DNA from: an uncultured Anaerolineae bacterium
Lineage (GTDB): Bacteria > Chloroflexota > Anaerolineae > Anaerolineales > Villigracilaceae
Direction: 5' to 3'
Assembly: GCA_937120535.1 (NCBI GenBank)
Contig: CAKZJX010000010.1
Location: forward strand, 23,339-87,338
Length of the DNA stretch: 64,000 nucleotides
The translations under genes were made by a program, and so were the position numbers. Within the stretch, counting starts at the first letter, position 1, and every line of letters starts with the position of its first letter. The notes below the pieces were generated by a model. It did not search any database and had not been told where the DNA came from. It worked only from the letters and a program-made list of their open reading frames with translations. Below, piece by piece: positions 27,348 to 35,480 of the stretch.

Positions 27348-27617
27348 TCAGATCTGTTCAAAGCGGTCTACCGGTAAGACAAACAAGGTGGCGCGCTTCT
27401 CACCCGGTTTGGCCTCACCCAAGCCTTGGCGCAGCACTCGGATGGCGGCTTCGACATCGGCGTCCTCCACGCCGATCAACAGGGTAACTACGCCCGAGCG
27501 CAGGAACCCGCCCGTAGAAGCGATGCGCGTGACGCGGAAGTTTTCGTTGGTCAACGTTTGGGTCACGCGATCGGCCTGGTGGTCTTTGACAATTACAACG
27601 ATCAATTTCATGGTCAC
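27348..27617 (-). CDS. PII-like cyclic-di-AMP receptor family protein (copy 1)
   Basis: An 89-aa ferredoxin-like protein of the DarA/PstA (DUF970) family, trimeric receptors for cyclic-di-AMP. The nucleotide loop segment STGGFLRSGVVTLLIGV matches the family pattern TGGFL...TLLIG. GTG 27617 overlaps the stop of copy 2 (GTGA), while ATG 27611 with AGGAG upstream is an alternative start. Two adjacent copies share the fold but differ in the flexible loop: this one has the short form. No diadenylate cyclase gene is in the window. Confidence 0.88.
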   Translation of the reverse strand: MTMKLIVVIVKDHQADRVTQTLTNENFRVTRIASTGGFLRSGVVTLLIGVEDADVEAAIRVLRQGLGEAKPGEKRATLFVLPVDRFEQI

Positions 27618-27949
27618 AACTCCTCATAGCGTTCGACCGGCAAGGCAAAGACGCTGGCCCCACCCACCGTGACCGGTATCGGCGTGGGCAGAGGCAAGGG
27701 CGTGCCCTCCATGGGCAAGGTCAAATACTCCACCCGCTGCCGGCAGACGCGGTGCAATACCTCGAGCACAGGTCCTTCTTTGTTCTCAGAAAGGCCGATC
27801 AGCAAGGTAGCATTCCGCTGTCCGAGAAATCCCCCGGTACTGGCCAAGACGGTCACCCGCGCCCCAATGTCGTTCAGAGCGCGAACGGCAGCGTCCGTAT
27901 CCTGGTCCTGCACGATGGCCAAGAGTAGATGTCGAATGGCGTCGGTCAT
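27614..27949 (-). CDS. PII-like cyclic-di-AMP receptor family protein (copy 2)
   Basis: A 111-aa paralogue of the next gene, with STGGFLGQRNATLLIGL at about 39-55 and a longer Pro-rich loop (about 80-98: PLPLPTPIPVTVGG) before the last strand. GGGAG precedes ATG 27949. Copy 2 is translated first and overlaps copy 1. The tandem pair suggests a heteromer or two receptors with different affinity; this is inference. Confidence 0.88.
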   Translation of the reverse strand: MTDAIRHLLLAIVQDQDTDAAVRALNDIGARVTVLASTGGFLGQRNATLLIGLSENKEGPVLEVLHRVCRQRVEYLTLPMEGTPLPLPTPIPVTVGGASVFALPVERYEEL

Positions 27950-27964
27950 GGGTACTCCCTTTCT

Positions 27965-28288
27965 TCAGGGGATGCTGTGAACGTGAAACATGGGGTAGTA
28001 TTCTAACTCAGACAACACCGATTCAGCCAGCAACTCGCTTTGATTTCGGGCTGAGCCGGCAACGAGACCTTTAGAGAAGCGGCCCACATCGATCCGATCC
28101 GCCCTTCGAAGAGCGACCATCCCAGGCCATCCCAAGCGTTGTTCTTGGAAGTATATCATCTGAACTTTTTCCAAACACAAGTTCCGCGTAGTCGAGAGGA
28201 CGCATCCATCGTGATGAAGCCAATCCCGATCGTCTTCCTCAAGCGACCGATGTGGTGAACATCTCGACGGTACGATGACCATGAACAA
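27965..28288 (-). CDS. Doubtful 107-aa open frame in a gap
   Basis: The gap between the PII-like genes and the TauE gene (27950-28356) holds one 107-codon frame on the minus strand. It has a TTG start with no ribosome site, scattered Cys/His/Trp and no recognised domain. Its C-terminal half (from about residue 55) looks more protein-like than the N-terminal half, so it may be a remnant. I keep it only as a weak possibility. Confidence 0.2.
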   Translation of the reverse strand: MFMVIVPSRCSPHRSLEEDDRDWLHHDGCVLSTTRNLCLEKVQMIYFQEQRLGWPGMVALRRADRIDVGRFSKGLVAGSARNQSELLAESVLSELEYYPMFHVHSIP

Positions 28289-28304
28289 TCGATGCGCTAC
28301 CCTG

Positions 28305-28332
28305 TTGGCAAGCGAGCAGAGTTTGCTATAAT
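28305..28332 (+). promoter_or_regulatory. Predicted TauE-gene promoter
   Basis: TTGGCA at 28305-28310, a 16-bp spacer and TATAAT at 28327-28332 with a TG at 28324-28325 (extended -10, TGCTATAAT). The predicted leader is about 20 nt and contains AAGG and GGAG before the start. Confidence 0.65.
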
Positions 28333-28356
28333 GACGAGCATCTTCTAAGGCACGGA

Positions 28357-29133
28357 GTGGCTATGCTTTCCTTTCCTTCGCTCTTGCTGGCCGGCCTGGC
28401 AGCCGTGGCGGCCGGCGCCATCAACGCCCTGGCCGGCGGCGGCACCCTGGTCACCTTCCCTACCCTGATCGCCCTGGGCATCTCCCCGATCGGCGCTAAT
28501 GTCACCAACACAGTGGCTCTCTTGCCAGGCTACCTTGGGGGCACCCTAGCCCAGAAAAACGACTTGGCCGGCCAGACGCAACGCATGATCCTGCTCCTGC
28601 CGGCCGGTGCCCTAGGCGGGGTGCTCGGCGGTTGGCTGCTCTTCCGGACCGGCGAGAAGCTCTTCTCAGAACTGGTCCCCTACCTGATCCTGCTGGCTTC
28701 CCTGCTCCTAGCCGCGCAAGACCCAGTCCGGGCGTGGTTGACGCAGCGGGGGGTCGGGCAATCTCGCCAAGGGTCGTCGGGAAGCGAGCGCTGGTCGTGG
28801 CTGCCAGTGGCGTTGGCATCGGTATATGGTGGCTATTTCGGCGCTGGGTTGAGTGTGATCGTTCTTTCCGCCCTGGCCCTCACCTTAGACGATACGCTGA
28901 CCCGCCTGAACGCCCTCAAGCAGATCATCGGATTTGCGGTGAACGTGGCAGCAGCGGTGTTTTTCGCCTTCTCTGGCCGAGTGATCTGGCCGGTGGCCAT
29001 CGTCATGGCGATCGGCGCCTTGCTGGGCGGGATGCTGGGCGGAAAATTGGCCGGCAGAGTCCAACCCACCACCCTGCGCTGGACGGTGGTCACGATCGGC
29101 GTCTTTCTTTCTGTCGTCTACTTCCTGCGCTAA
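28357..29133 (+). CDS. TauE/SafE (TSUP) family membrane permease
   Basis: A 258-aa protein with about eight hydrophobic segments in two halves, typical of TSUP anion exporters. [16 protein letters not shown] and [10 protein letters not shown] in the first half and [16 protein letters not shown] in the second are family patterns. Substrates of members include sulfite, taurine-derived sulfoacetate and other organosulfur anions; specificity here is unknown. Start GTG 28357 or ATG 28363; the latter has GGAG at 5-nt spacing. It is probably cotranscribed with the small gene that follows. Confidence 0.9.
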   Translation: MAMLSFPSLLLAGLAAVAAGAINALAGGGTLVTFPTLIALGISPIGANVTNTVALLPGYLGGTLAQKNDLAGQTQRMILLLPAGALGGVLGGWLLFRTGEKLFSELVPYLILLASLLLAAQDPVRAWLTQRGVGQSRQGSSGSERWSWLPVALASVYGGYFGAGLSVIVLSALALTLDDTLTRLNALKQIIGFAVNVAAAVFFAFSGRVIWPVAIVMAIGALLGGMLGGKLAGRVQPTTLRWTVVTIGVFLSVVYFLR

Positions 29134-29178
29134 TCCCACCCCTGGGCAACCCACCCCTTTAGCTTGTACGGAGGAGTC

Positions 29179-29421
29179 ATGACACTCGATGATGCCGTTC
29201 AAAACATCTCGACCATTATTCGCAATGTTTGTGCAAGCGCCGAGATTCGGGTGACCAAAGTGTCTGACGAGGAAGCGCGGCTGACGGTGCTCGCCCCCGG
29301 CGGAGATGTTGCAGCCATCAAAGATGCCGTGTTCCAACCGGTGCTGGACTTGTTGAAGGAGAACCTGGATTTGCAAGTGTTGGTTTACGACAGAGACGCA
29401 CCGCAGCCCAAAGGGGAGTGA
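29179..29421 (+). CDS. Small hypothetical protein
   Basis: An 80-aa acidic protein with a predicted alpha-beta-beta-alpha layout (DDAVQNISTIIRNVC then EARLTVLAPGG) that resembles NifU-C-like small domains in size, but it lacks the CxxC metal motif, so no function can be assigned. ATG 29179 has GGAGGAG just upstream. It lies 45 nt after the TauE gene. Confidence 0.6.
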   Translation: MTLDDAVQNISTIIRNVCASAEIRVTKVSDEEARLTVLAPGGDVAAIKDAVFQPVLDLLKENLDLQVLVYDRDAPQPKGE

Positions 29422-29463
29422 CGTTTTTCATCTAGCGATTATAATAAATCTACAAAATCTACA

Positions 29464-29491
29464 TTGACCGCTGGATTTCACTTCATACAAT
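29464..29491 (+). promoter_or_regulatory. Predicted promoter of the BCD-family MFS gene
   Basis: TTGACC at 29464-29469, a 16-bp spacer and TACAAT at 29486-29491 in an AT-rich stretch. The predicted leader is about 33 nt with GAGGGCAAAG before the ATG. A second TATAAT at 29440-29445 lacks a good -35. Confidence 0.5.
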
Positions 29492-29531
29492 TTGCCCCGA
29501 AAATCTCCAAAATCAACTCGAGGGCAAAGAG

Positions 29532-30839
29532 ATGTTCCTTAAGCGCGTTCAACTTGGCTTGATCCACACTGCGGTGGCCATGACCCTGGTCCCCATCAAC
29601 AGCACCCTAAATCGGGTGATGATTTATGAGCTGGGACTTTCCAAGACGCTGGTAACTCTGCTGGCCATTGCGCCGTACCTGCTGGCGCCCGTGCAGGTGT
29701 TGATCGGCTCGTTCTCCGATCGTCGCCCGATCTTGGGCTACCGCCGCACGCCGCTTATCCTGCTCGGCTTGATCCTGTGCACCCTTGGAGTGATCGTTTC
29801 TCCCCAAGTGGCGGTGCTGATCGACGAGAACTTCGCCCTAGGCCTGCTAGCTGCTTTGCTGGCTTTTGGGGCGTGGGGCATGGGCTACAACTTCTCGGCG
29901 GTTTCCTACCTATCGCTGGCCTCTCAACTTTCCGGCGAAAAAGGGCGTAGCCGCACCGTTGCGGTGATGTTCACCATGATGATCTTGGGAATCATCGGAA
30001 CGGGCATCGCCCTGAGCTGGTTGGTGCCGACCTATTCGCCCGAGGCCCTCGAACGGGGCTTCCGCATCGTCGCCGGTTCGGCCTTGACCCTGGGCCTGCT
30101 CGGCCTGATTCGGCTAGAACCCCGCTCGAGCGAGATCGTGATCCCGACGGCGCGCGCCGAGCGCTACAGTGTGCGCGAAATGACGGCGACTATCACCGCC
30201 AATCCGGTGGCTCGCATCTTCTTCGTCTACCTTCTGCTGTTGCTAGCAGCCTTGCTCGGCCAGGATGTGTTGCTGGAGCCGTTTGGTGCCCAAGCTTTCG
30301 GCATGGATCTCGAACAGACCTCGCGCTTTGTTTCCATCATGGGCACCTTCACCCTGCTAGCCTTCGCCCTGGCCGGCGCGCTGGAAGGACGCGTGGCCAA
30401 GCGCATAGTGGCTCAAACCGGCAACCTGACCGCTCTAGCCGGTTTCTTGACCATCCTGGTCAGCGGCATCCTTGGCTGGTCGGGCATCTTCTACCTGGGC
30501 TTGGTCCTGCTCGGCTTTGGAACTGGGCTTTCCACGGTCGCCAACCTGTCGCTGATGTTCGACCTGACTGTGCCCGAACAGGTTGGCTTGTACATCGGCG
30601 CTTGGGGGTTCTCGAACGGCCTTTCGCGGCTGACCGGCCTGTTCCTGGCCGGCGTGGTGGCCGATCTGGGCACCCAACTGACTGGCTCGGCGCTGACCGG
30701 CTACCTGATTGTCTTTGGCATCGAAGCGGCCATGATCTTCTCGGCGGCCCTGTTGCTCTCGCGCATCGACGTGGGAGCGTTCCGCCGGCGCGCTGCTGAA
30801 CTTAGCCTGGCCGAGAAGGCGGCTATGGCCTCCGACTAA
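29532..30839 (+). CDS. BCD-family (PucC-like) MFS protein
   Basis: A 12-helix major-facilitator protein of 435 aa. The N-terminal LGLIHTAVAMTLVPINSTLNRVMI and the loop FSDRRPILGYRRTPLI are characteristic of the bacteriochlorophyll-delivery (BCD/PucC) branch. PucC proteins help assemble light-harvesting complexes in phototrophs, but no bacteriochlorophyll, reaction-centre or antenna gene is visible here. It is therefore more likely a general transporter of the same branch or a remnant function. It is followed by a strong hairpin terminator. Confidence 0.82.
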   Translation: MFLKRVQLGLIHTAVAMTLVPINSTLNRVMIYELGLSKTLVTLLAIAPYLLAPVQVLIGSFSDRRPILGYRRTPLILLGLILCTLGVIVSPQVAVLIDENFALGLLAALLAFGAWGMGYNFSAVSYLSLASQLSGEKGRSRTVAVMFTMMILGIIGTGIALSWLVPTYSPEALERGFRIVAGSALTLGLLGLIRLEPRSSEIVIPTARAERYSVREMTATITANPVARIFFVYLLLLLAALLGQDVLLEPFGAQAFGMDLEQTSRFVSIMGTFTLLAFALAGALEGRVAKRIVAQTGNLTALAGFLTILVSGILGWSGIFYLGLVLLGFGTGLSTVANLSLMFDLTVPEQVGLYIGAWGFSNGLSRLTGLFLAGVVADLGTQLTGSALTGYLIVFGIEAAMIFSAALLLSRIDVGAFRRRAAELSLAEKAAMASD

Positions 30840-30844
30840 ACCCG

Positions 30845-30868
30845 AGGCCCTTCCGCCAGGGAGGGCCT
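30845..30868 (+). terminator. Hairpin terminator after the MFS gene
   Basis: A 10-bp GC-rich stem with one G-U pair (arms 30845-30854 and 30859-30868, loop gcca), starting 6 nt after the stop and followed by TCTCT. The T run is weak. Confidence 0.65.
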
Positions 30869-30890
30869 TCTCTGGCTCTAACGACGAACC

Positions 30891-31502
30891 ATGAGCGACC
30901 TGATCTCCCTCAAAGAAGCGGCCTTGATCCTCGGCGTCCATCCCAGCACCGTGCGGGTCTGGACCAATAAGGGCATCCTACCTTCTTTTCGCACTCCGGG
31001 CGGCCATCGTCGCTACCGCCGCACAGACGTGGAATTGTGGGCCGAGCACGCCCGCCGCGGCGGTCTAGAACCGGAGGCCATGATGCAATCGGTGGTGCGC
31101 AGTGTGCGCATGCGCATCGCCGAAGGACAGCTGGAGGGCCAAGGATGGTACCGAAAGCTCGACGCCGAGGCTCGTCTCCAATACCGCCAGAGCGCACACT
31201 CGCTGTTCCAGAGCTTGTTGGGATTTCTCTCCACAAACGGCATCAACTCTTCTGCGGAGGCGCATGCCATCGGCTTTGAATACGCTTCACGTGCCCGCCG
31301 CTACGGCCTGAGCTACGTCGAAGCAGCTCAAGCGTTCCTGTTCTTCCGCAACACATTGATCGAATCGCTGGCAACCGCCTATCGCCAAGCCAACGTGCCT
31401 TTCGAGGAGATGCTTCATCGGATGCATGCGTTCACCGACGAAATTCTGATCAGCCTGCTCAAAACCTACCAAACCCTGGAAAAAAGGCCAGATAAACCAT
31501 AA
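30891..31502 (+). CDS. HTH (MerR/excisionase-like) regulator with RsbR-like helical domain
   Basis: The N-terminal 55 residues are a MerR/BldC-type winged helix (SLKEAALILGVHPSTVRVWTNKG and the RTPGGHRRYRR wing). The remainder (about 75-195) is helical, with AHAIGFEYASRARRYGLS and a pattern like the non-heme-globin N-terminal domain of RsbR-type stressosome proteins. This combination suggests a transcription factor with an internal sensor domain. It is cytoplasmic, 203 aa. It stands alone between a terminator and the next gene's promoter. Confidence 0.78.
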   Translation: MSDLISLKEAALILGVHPSTVRVWTNKGILPSFRTPGGHRRYRRTDVELWAEHARRGGLEPEAMMQSVVRSVRMRIAEGQLEGQGWYRKLDAEARLQYRQSAHSLFQSLLGFLSTNGINSSAEAHAIGFEYASRARRYGLSYVEAAQAFLFFRNTLIESLATAYRQANVPFEEMLHRMHAFTDEILISLLKTYQTLEKRPDKP

Positions 31503-31538
31503 AGCGCCTTCTGCAGCGCGCCAACAGCCCTTTGCCTG

Positions 31539-31544
31539 TATAAT
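31539..31544 (+). promoter_or_regulatory. -10 box giving a leaderless DUF6391 mRNA
   Basis: TATAAT at 31539-31544 is followed by 6 nt and then ATG 31551. No -35 box or Shine-Dalgarno sequence is visible, which fits a leaderless transcript. Confidence 0.5.
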
Positions 31545-31550
31545 TGCAGC

Positions 31551-32069
31551 ATGCTTCTCCATCTCCCTCTCATCCTTGAAACTCGACGCAACCATGCTCT
31601 AGAACACGCCACGCTGCACATGCTGGCTCACACTCACCCAGGTCCTTTGGCCGGGCATTCCAATCCGAGCGGCTACCTGATCTTTGGCAACGTGGACACC
31701 GAGGCGCTACAGGCAGCCGCTGAGGAGGCGCTGCGGCGGTTGAAGGCCGGGGAACGCCATCTGGCGATCCATCCTGGCTGCGGCACCAACCTGGTCTCCC
31801 ATTTGACCTTGATCCCGATGTTGGCCTGGCTGCCCTTGCGCGGTCGCAAGACTCTTGGGGGGCGGTTGGCCGGCCTGCCCCTGGCCTTCTTGCTGGCTGC
31901 CCTGGGGTTTGCCCTGGCTCATCGCCTTGGTCCAGTCCTACAGCAGCACATCACCACCGAACCCGATCTGGGGGACCTGGAAATCGTAGCAATTCATCGC
32001 CTGGGTCCGAGCGTCCATCTGGTGATCACCCGCAACCATGCCCATCCTGTTTCTATGCGGCACGGATGA
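31551..32069 (+). CDS. DUF6391-like membrane protein
   Basis: A 172-aa protein with the N-terminal motif ETRRNHALEHATLHML, rich in histidines, which I associate with the DUF6391 family; a small soluble alpha/beta part (about 20-80) and two hydrophobic segments (about 85-120) follow. The His-rich motif resembles a metal site, but no activity is known. It overlaps holA by 32 bp in a different frame, so the two are probably cotranscribed. Confidence 0.6.
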   Translation: MLLHLPLILETRRNHALEHATLHMLAHTHPGPLAGHSNPSGYLIFGNVDTEALQAAAEEALRRLKAGERHLAIHPGCGTNLVSHLTLIPMLAWLPLRGRKTLGGRLAGLPLAFLLAALGFALAHRLGPVLQQHITTEPDLGDLEIVAIHRLGPSVHLVITRNHAHPVSMRHG

Positions 32070-33015
32070 ATTTTCCATCGCCCGCCGTATCGCTGAGATT
32101 GCTGCCAAAACCGACCGCGACGGTTTGAACACTTCGCGCCTGGAAGCACGCCTGACCGCCGAGGAAGAGCTGTATAAGGCGGTGAATGCCCTGCCTTTCC
32201 TGGCGGAAAAGCGGCTGGTGATCCTGGCCCATCCCTCTCAGAAATACACTTCGGCTGAAGCGCGCCAAAAATTCCTGGCCTTCCTGACCAATGTCCCGCC
32301 CACCACGTTGCTGGTGGTCTATGAAATCCTGGAGGAGCGCGAAGCGCGCCAGGCCGGCAAACATTGGTTGGTGGGCTGGGCCGCTGAGGCCCTCCAGGCC
32401 AAGGTGGAGACCTTTTTGCTCCCCAAACCGCGCGAGATGAAAGACTGGATCGTCGGTGAAGTGAAGCGGCAGGGCGGCGCCATCTCCTCGCAGGCGGCCC
32501 ATCGCCTGGCCGAGCTGGTTGGCGTGGATACCCGCCAGGCGGCGCAGGAGATCGCCAAACTCTTGACCTACGTCAATTGGTCGCGCCCGATCGAGCTCAA
32601 GGACGTGGAGGCGGTGTGCGTTTCCACCGCCGAGGTGAACCTCTTCGATTTCGTGGATCGCCTGGCTATGCGCCAGGTTCGCGCCTCCCAAGCCATGCTG
32701 CACAAGATGCTCGAGGAGCAAGATGCTTCTTCCATCTTCCCGTTGATCGTCCGCCAGTTCCGGCTCTTGATCCAGACCCGAGAGATGATCGAGGCCGGCA
32801 ACAGCGTGCAAACGGTACAAGAGGCGCTTGGACTACATCCCTTCGTGGCCAGCAAGCTTGTGCAACAGGCCGAGCGCTTCACTTTAGCCGACCTGGAGGC
32901 GATCTACCGCCGCCTGTTGGAAATTGACGAAGCGGCCAAGATCAGCGCCATGCCGCTCGAGATAGGTTTAGAGATGTTTGTAGTGGAACTAGGTCGATCG
33001 TCCCCCTCCGCTTAG
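32038..33015 (+). CDS. holA: DNA polymerase III delta subunit
   Basis: Clamp-loader subunit that opens the beta sliding clamp in replication. The N-terminal ILFLCGTDEFSIARR and ALPFLAEKRLVIL are family typical, and the helical collar domain occupies the C-terminal third (about 215-320). The 325-aa length is standard. The start ATG 32038 lies inside the previous gene. Its 3' end runs 27 bp into the convergent membrane-hydrolase gene. Confidence 0.93.
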   Translation: MPILFLCGTDEFSIARRIAEIAAKTDRDGLNTSRLEARLTAEEELYKAVNALPFLAEKRLVILAHPSQKYTSAEARQKFLAFLTNVPPTTLLVVYEILEEREARQAGKHWLVGWAAEALQAKVETFLLPKPREMKDWIVGEVKRQGGAISSQAAHRLAELVGVDTRQAAQEIAKLLTYVNWSRPIELKDVEAVCVSTAEVNLFDFVDRLAMRQVRASQAMLHKMLEEQDASSIFPLIVRQFRLLIQTREMIEAGNSVQTVQEALGLHPFVASKLVQQAERFTLADLEAIYRRLLEIDEAAKISAMPLEIGLEMFVVELGRSSPSA

Positions 33016-33531
33016 CTGCTCTCGAATCAGCCTCCATCCTATCCATACCAACCCAAGCGCTCCTGTGACCACACAACCCAATATCACAGCGGCGGGAGAG
33101 AGCATGCCGAGCAAGGGAGTAGCGCGCGTCCACGGCCAGAACAGATACACATCGTCATAGAGCAGCGCATCGAGCAGGACGTGGGAAAAGCTGCCGAGCG
33201 TTGCTCCCCACACCACTCCCGACAGCGTTATCTCGCCGTAGAGCACTGATCGGCGCTCGGCTAGAGCCAAGATACGATTCCCAAGGCCGGCCCTGCGCTC
33301 CAGCGCCCAGCGGCCGGCCAGACACAGCGCCACTGTGACCGCACCAACCAGAGCAGCGCCCGGCAGGGTGTGCAGGGCGCGGTGCAGCGGCGCCTCGCCA
33401 CGCATCAAGTAGTACAGCGGCTCTAGATCAATCACGATCTGAGATACAGCAAACGCCGACCAAGAAACGCCTCGCGGCGCCCCTCCTTTGAGCAACAATC
33501 CCGGACCCAAATGGAATGGCGTGAACGGCAT
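32989..33531 (-). CDS. Membrane-bound metal-dependent hydrolase-like protein (YbcI/DUF4184 type)
   Basis: A 180-aa protein from ATG 33531 with MPFTPFHLGPGLLLKG, the signature start of membrane YbcI-like proteins, and about four hydrophobic segments. Conserved His in TPFHLG, an HR in LHRALHTLP and the FSHVLLDALLY motif could bind metal, as proposed for this family. Activity is unproven. It overlaps the acyltransferase stop upstream by 8 bp (the start is inside) and its 3' end overlaps holA. Confidence 0.8.
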   Translation of the reverse strand: MPFTPFHLGPGLLLKGGAPRGVSWSAFAVSQIVIDLEPLYYLMRGEAPLHRALHTLPGAALVGAVTVALCLAGRWALERRAGLGNRILALAERRSVLYGEITLSGVVWGATLGSFSHVLLDALLYDDVYLFWPWTRATPLLGMLSPAAVILGCVVTGALGLVWIGWRLIREQLSGGGRST

Positions 33532-33539
33532 GACTACAT

Positions 33540-34592
33540 CTACTTTAGCGCTTCTTCCGCCGGAAAGCCAAACCACGGACGCAGGCGCGGGTTGCGATGG
33601 ATGGCCAGCTCGTAGATCAGGGCAGGGATCAACACTCCGCTCAGAAAGGCCAGCACGATGGCCGGATCAGCGGATAGGCCCAAGCGCACCAACTTTTGGA
33701 AAAACGATTCTTGGATCGGCACGTGAAAGACCAAGATCACTAGCGAGATGCGCCCGAAATAGCGAAACACCCTGGCCAGCGGCTCGAGCCACGCGGCCTC
33801 TAGCGCGCGCGCTAGGGAGAGAATCATAGCGATCCCCAACAGCGCCTCGGCGGTGTTGATCCATAGCGAGGGATAGGTGCGCGTGTTGAAATCCAGGGCC
33901 GGCGGCAGGACCAACACCATCGCCAGCAACAGGCCCAAGGCCGCCGGCAAGACGGCCGGCCAGGCCAACCATCGCTCCGGCGATAGCCGATTGACTTCAT
34001 AGCCCAGCAGGAAAAAAAAACCGCTCGCCAGCACCAGGTCTAGGCTGAAGGGCAAGCCATACAGCTCGATCTCCAGCATGGGCGCCCAGAACGGCCAAAA
34101 GAAGGGCATGACCATCACCCCCAACGCCAGCAGGACAAACAGGACTGCCAGACGCACCGCCAACGTAGGAATGCGCCCGAGCACGCTGCGCCACACCAAC
34201 CAGGCGAAGAGCGCCACGGCAAACAGGTGGGGCAAAAACCACAATTGCACCCAATCAATGTAGTGACCAGTGGCGTACAGAGATTTGACGATCCTCCCGA
34301 CGATCACCGGGAAGGTCATGTTGGAAAACGCCGCTTCGCCCAGATAAATCAGAAAGATGGCGAACAGATACGGCCGCAGCAAGGTCTGGAAACGCCGTTG
34401 CGCCGTCTCCCAAAACGTGCGTTCTGGTCGAAAAAATAGGCCGGAGAGAAAGAAGAACAAGGGGATGTGGAACGAGTAGACGAATTTATGCAGGGTGGGA
34501 TGGTAGGCGGCCAGATCGTTGTGCCCCAACACGATCAGTAAGATGCCAAACCCCTTGGCCGTGTCGATGTAAGCGATTCGTGAAGGAACCAT
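33540..34592 (-). CDS. Acyltransferase family 3 membrane protein
   Basis: A 350-aa integral membrane protein with about ten hydrophobic segments. IDTAKGFGILLIVLGH near the N-terminus contains the likely catalytic His, as in OafA/NolL-type O-acetyltransferases that modify surface sugars. FHIPLFFFLSGLFF is also family typical. Acceptor unknown. It lies between the SMP-30 gene and the small membrane hydrolase, all on the minus strand. Confidence 0.9.
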   Translation of the reverse strand: MVPSRIAYIDTAKGFGILLIVLGHNDLAAYHPTLHKFVYSFHIPLFFFLSGLFFRPERTFWETAQRRFQTLLRPYLFAIFLIYLGEAAFSNMTFPVIVGRIVKSLYATGHYIDWVQLWFLPHLFAVALFAWLVWRSVLGRIPTLAVRLAVLFVLLALGVMVMPFFWPFWAPMLEIELYGLPFSLDLVLASGFFFLLGYEVNRLSPERWLAWPAVLPAALGLLLAMVLVLPPALDFNTRTYPSLWINTAEALLGIAMILSLARALEAAWLEPLARVFRYFGRISLVILVFHVPIQESFFQKLVRLGLSADPAIVLAFLSGVLIPALIYELAIHRNPRLRPWFGFPAEEALK

Positions 34593-34616
34593 AGTGCAGC
34601 CTTCCTCAGCGGTTGA

Positions 34617-35480
34617 TCATCCGTCAAAGGCGAAGGTGGGCATGCCTTCAGTGTCGGTGAGGGCTTCGAACAAGCCACCGGAAAGCGGGAATCGTTCCAA
34701 GGCCGGCGGTTCCAACCCCACTCGGGCTGTGGTGATATATAACCGATCCAGGCGCTCTCCACCGAAGACGCAGGAGGTCACATGCGGGGCCGGGACCAGC
34801 ACCTCGGCTTCGCGCCGGCCGGTGAGCGGATTCCAACACACCACCCGTCCCCCGCCCCACAGGGCGATCCACAGGCGCCCCTCGCAATCCGAAGTCATCC
34901 CATCGGGCCAGCCCAACTCCGACGGGACGTCCAACGCTACCCGCGGACGCCGAAGATCGCCCGTCTCCAGGTCGTAATCGAAGGCGCGCACTTGACGGGT
35001 AGGCGTGTCAATGTAGTACAACATCCGATAGTCGGGGCTCCACGTTAAGCCATTCGAGATCGTGATGCCCTCCAGAAGTTTGCGCAGTGGGCGTCCGGCC
35101 GCTAGTGAGTAGAGGGCTCCGCTAGGGGCGGCCTCGTTCATGTCCATTGTCCCTGCTAGGAAGCGGCCGGCCGGATCGCACTTTCCGTCGTTGAAGCGAT
35201 TGGTGGGCGGTTCCTGCACACGGGCCAGGAGCGTGCGTTCCTTCCCCGTCCGATCCATCGTCCAAAACGAGTCTTTCAGGGCGACGATCAAGCCCCCACG
35301 GCGACACGGCGCTACGCACCCCACATACTCATCAAGCTGCACAACCTGATCCTGGCCCCAGCAAAAGCAATGAACTTGCTTGGCCAAGATGTCCACCCAA
35401 TAGAGCGCCTGGTCGGTCACATCCCAAGCCGGCCCCTCGCCGAGCGTCGCCCGTGCGTCGAGGATCAACTCTGCGCGCAT
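34617..35480 (-). CDS. SMP-30/gluconolactonase family lactonase
   Basis: A six-bladed beta-propeller hydrolase of 287 aa from ATG 35480. Metal-site positions are visible as the Glu in LGEGPAWD near 14, Asn/Asp in RFNDGKCDPAGRFLAGTMD near 95-110 and the Asp in WPDGMTSDCEGRLW near 195. Members open sugar lactones such as gluconolactone. The ATG shares its A with the corA stop (TGATG), so translation is coupled to corA although no functional link is obvious. The frame continues 21 codons upstream into corA, but that part is not family-like. Confidence 0.9.
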   Translation of the reverse strand: MRAELILDARATLGEGPAWDVTDQALYWVDILAKQVHCFCWGQDQVVQLDEYVGCVAPCRRGGLIVALKDSFWTMDRTGKERTLLARVQEPPTNRFNDGKCDPAGRFLAGTMDMNEAAPSGALYSLAAGRPLRKLLEGITISNGLTWSPDYRMLYYIDTPTRQVRAFDYDLETGDLRRPRVALDVPSELGWPDGMTSDCEGRLWIALWGGGRVVCWNPLTGRREAEVLVPAPHVTSCVFGGERLDRLYITTARVGLEPPALERFPLSGGLFEALTDTEGMPTFAFDG

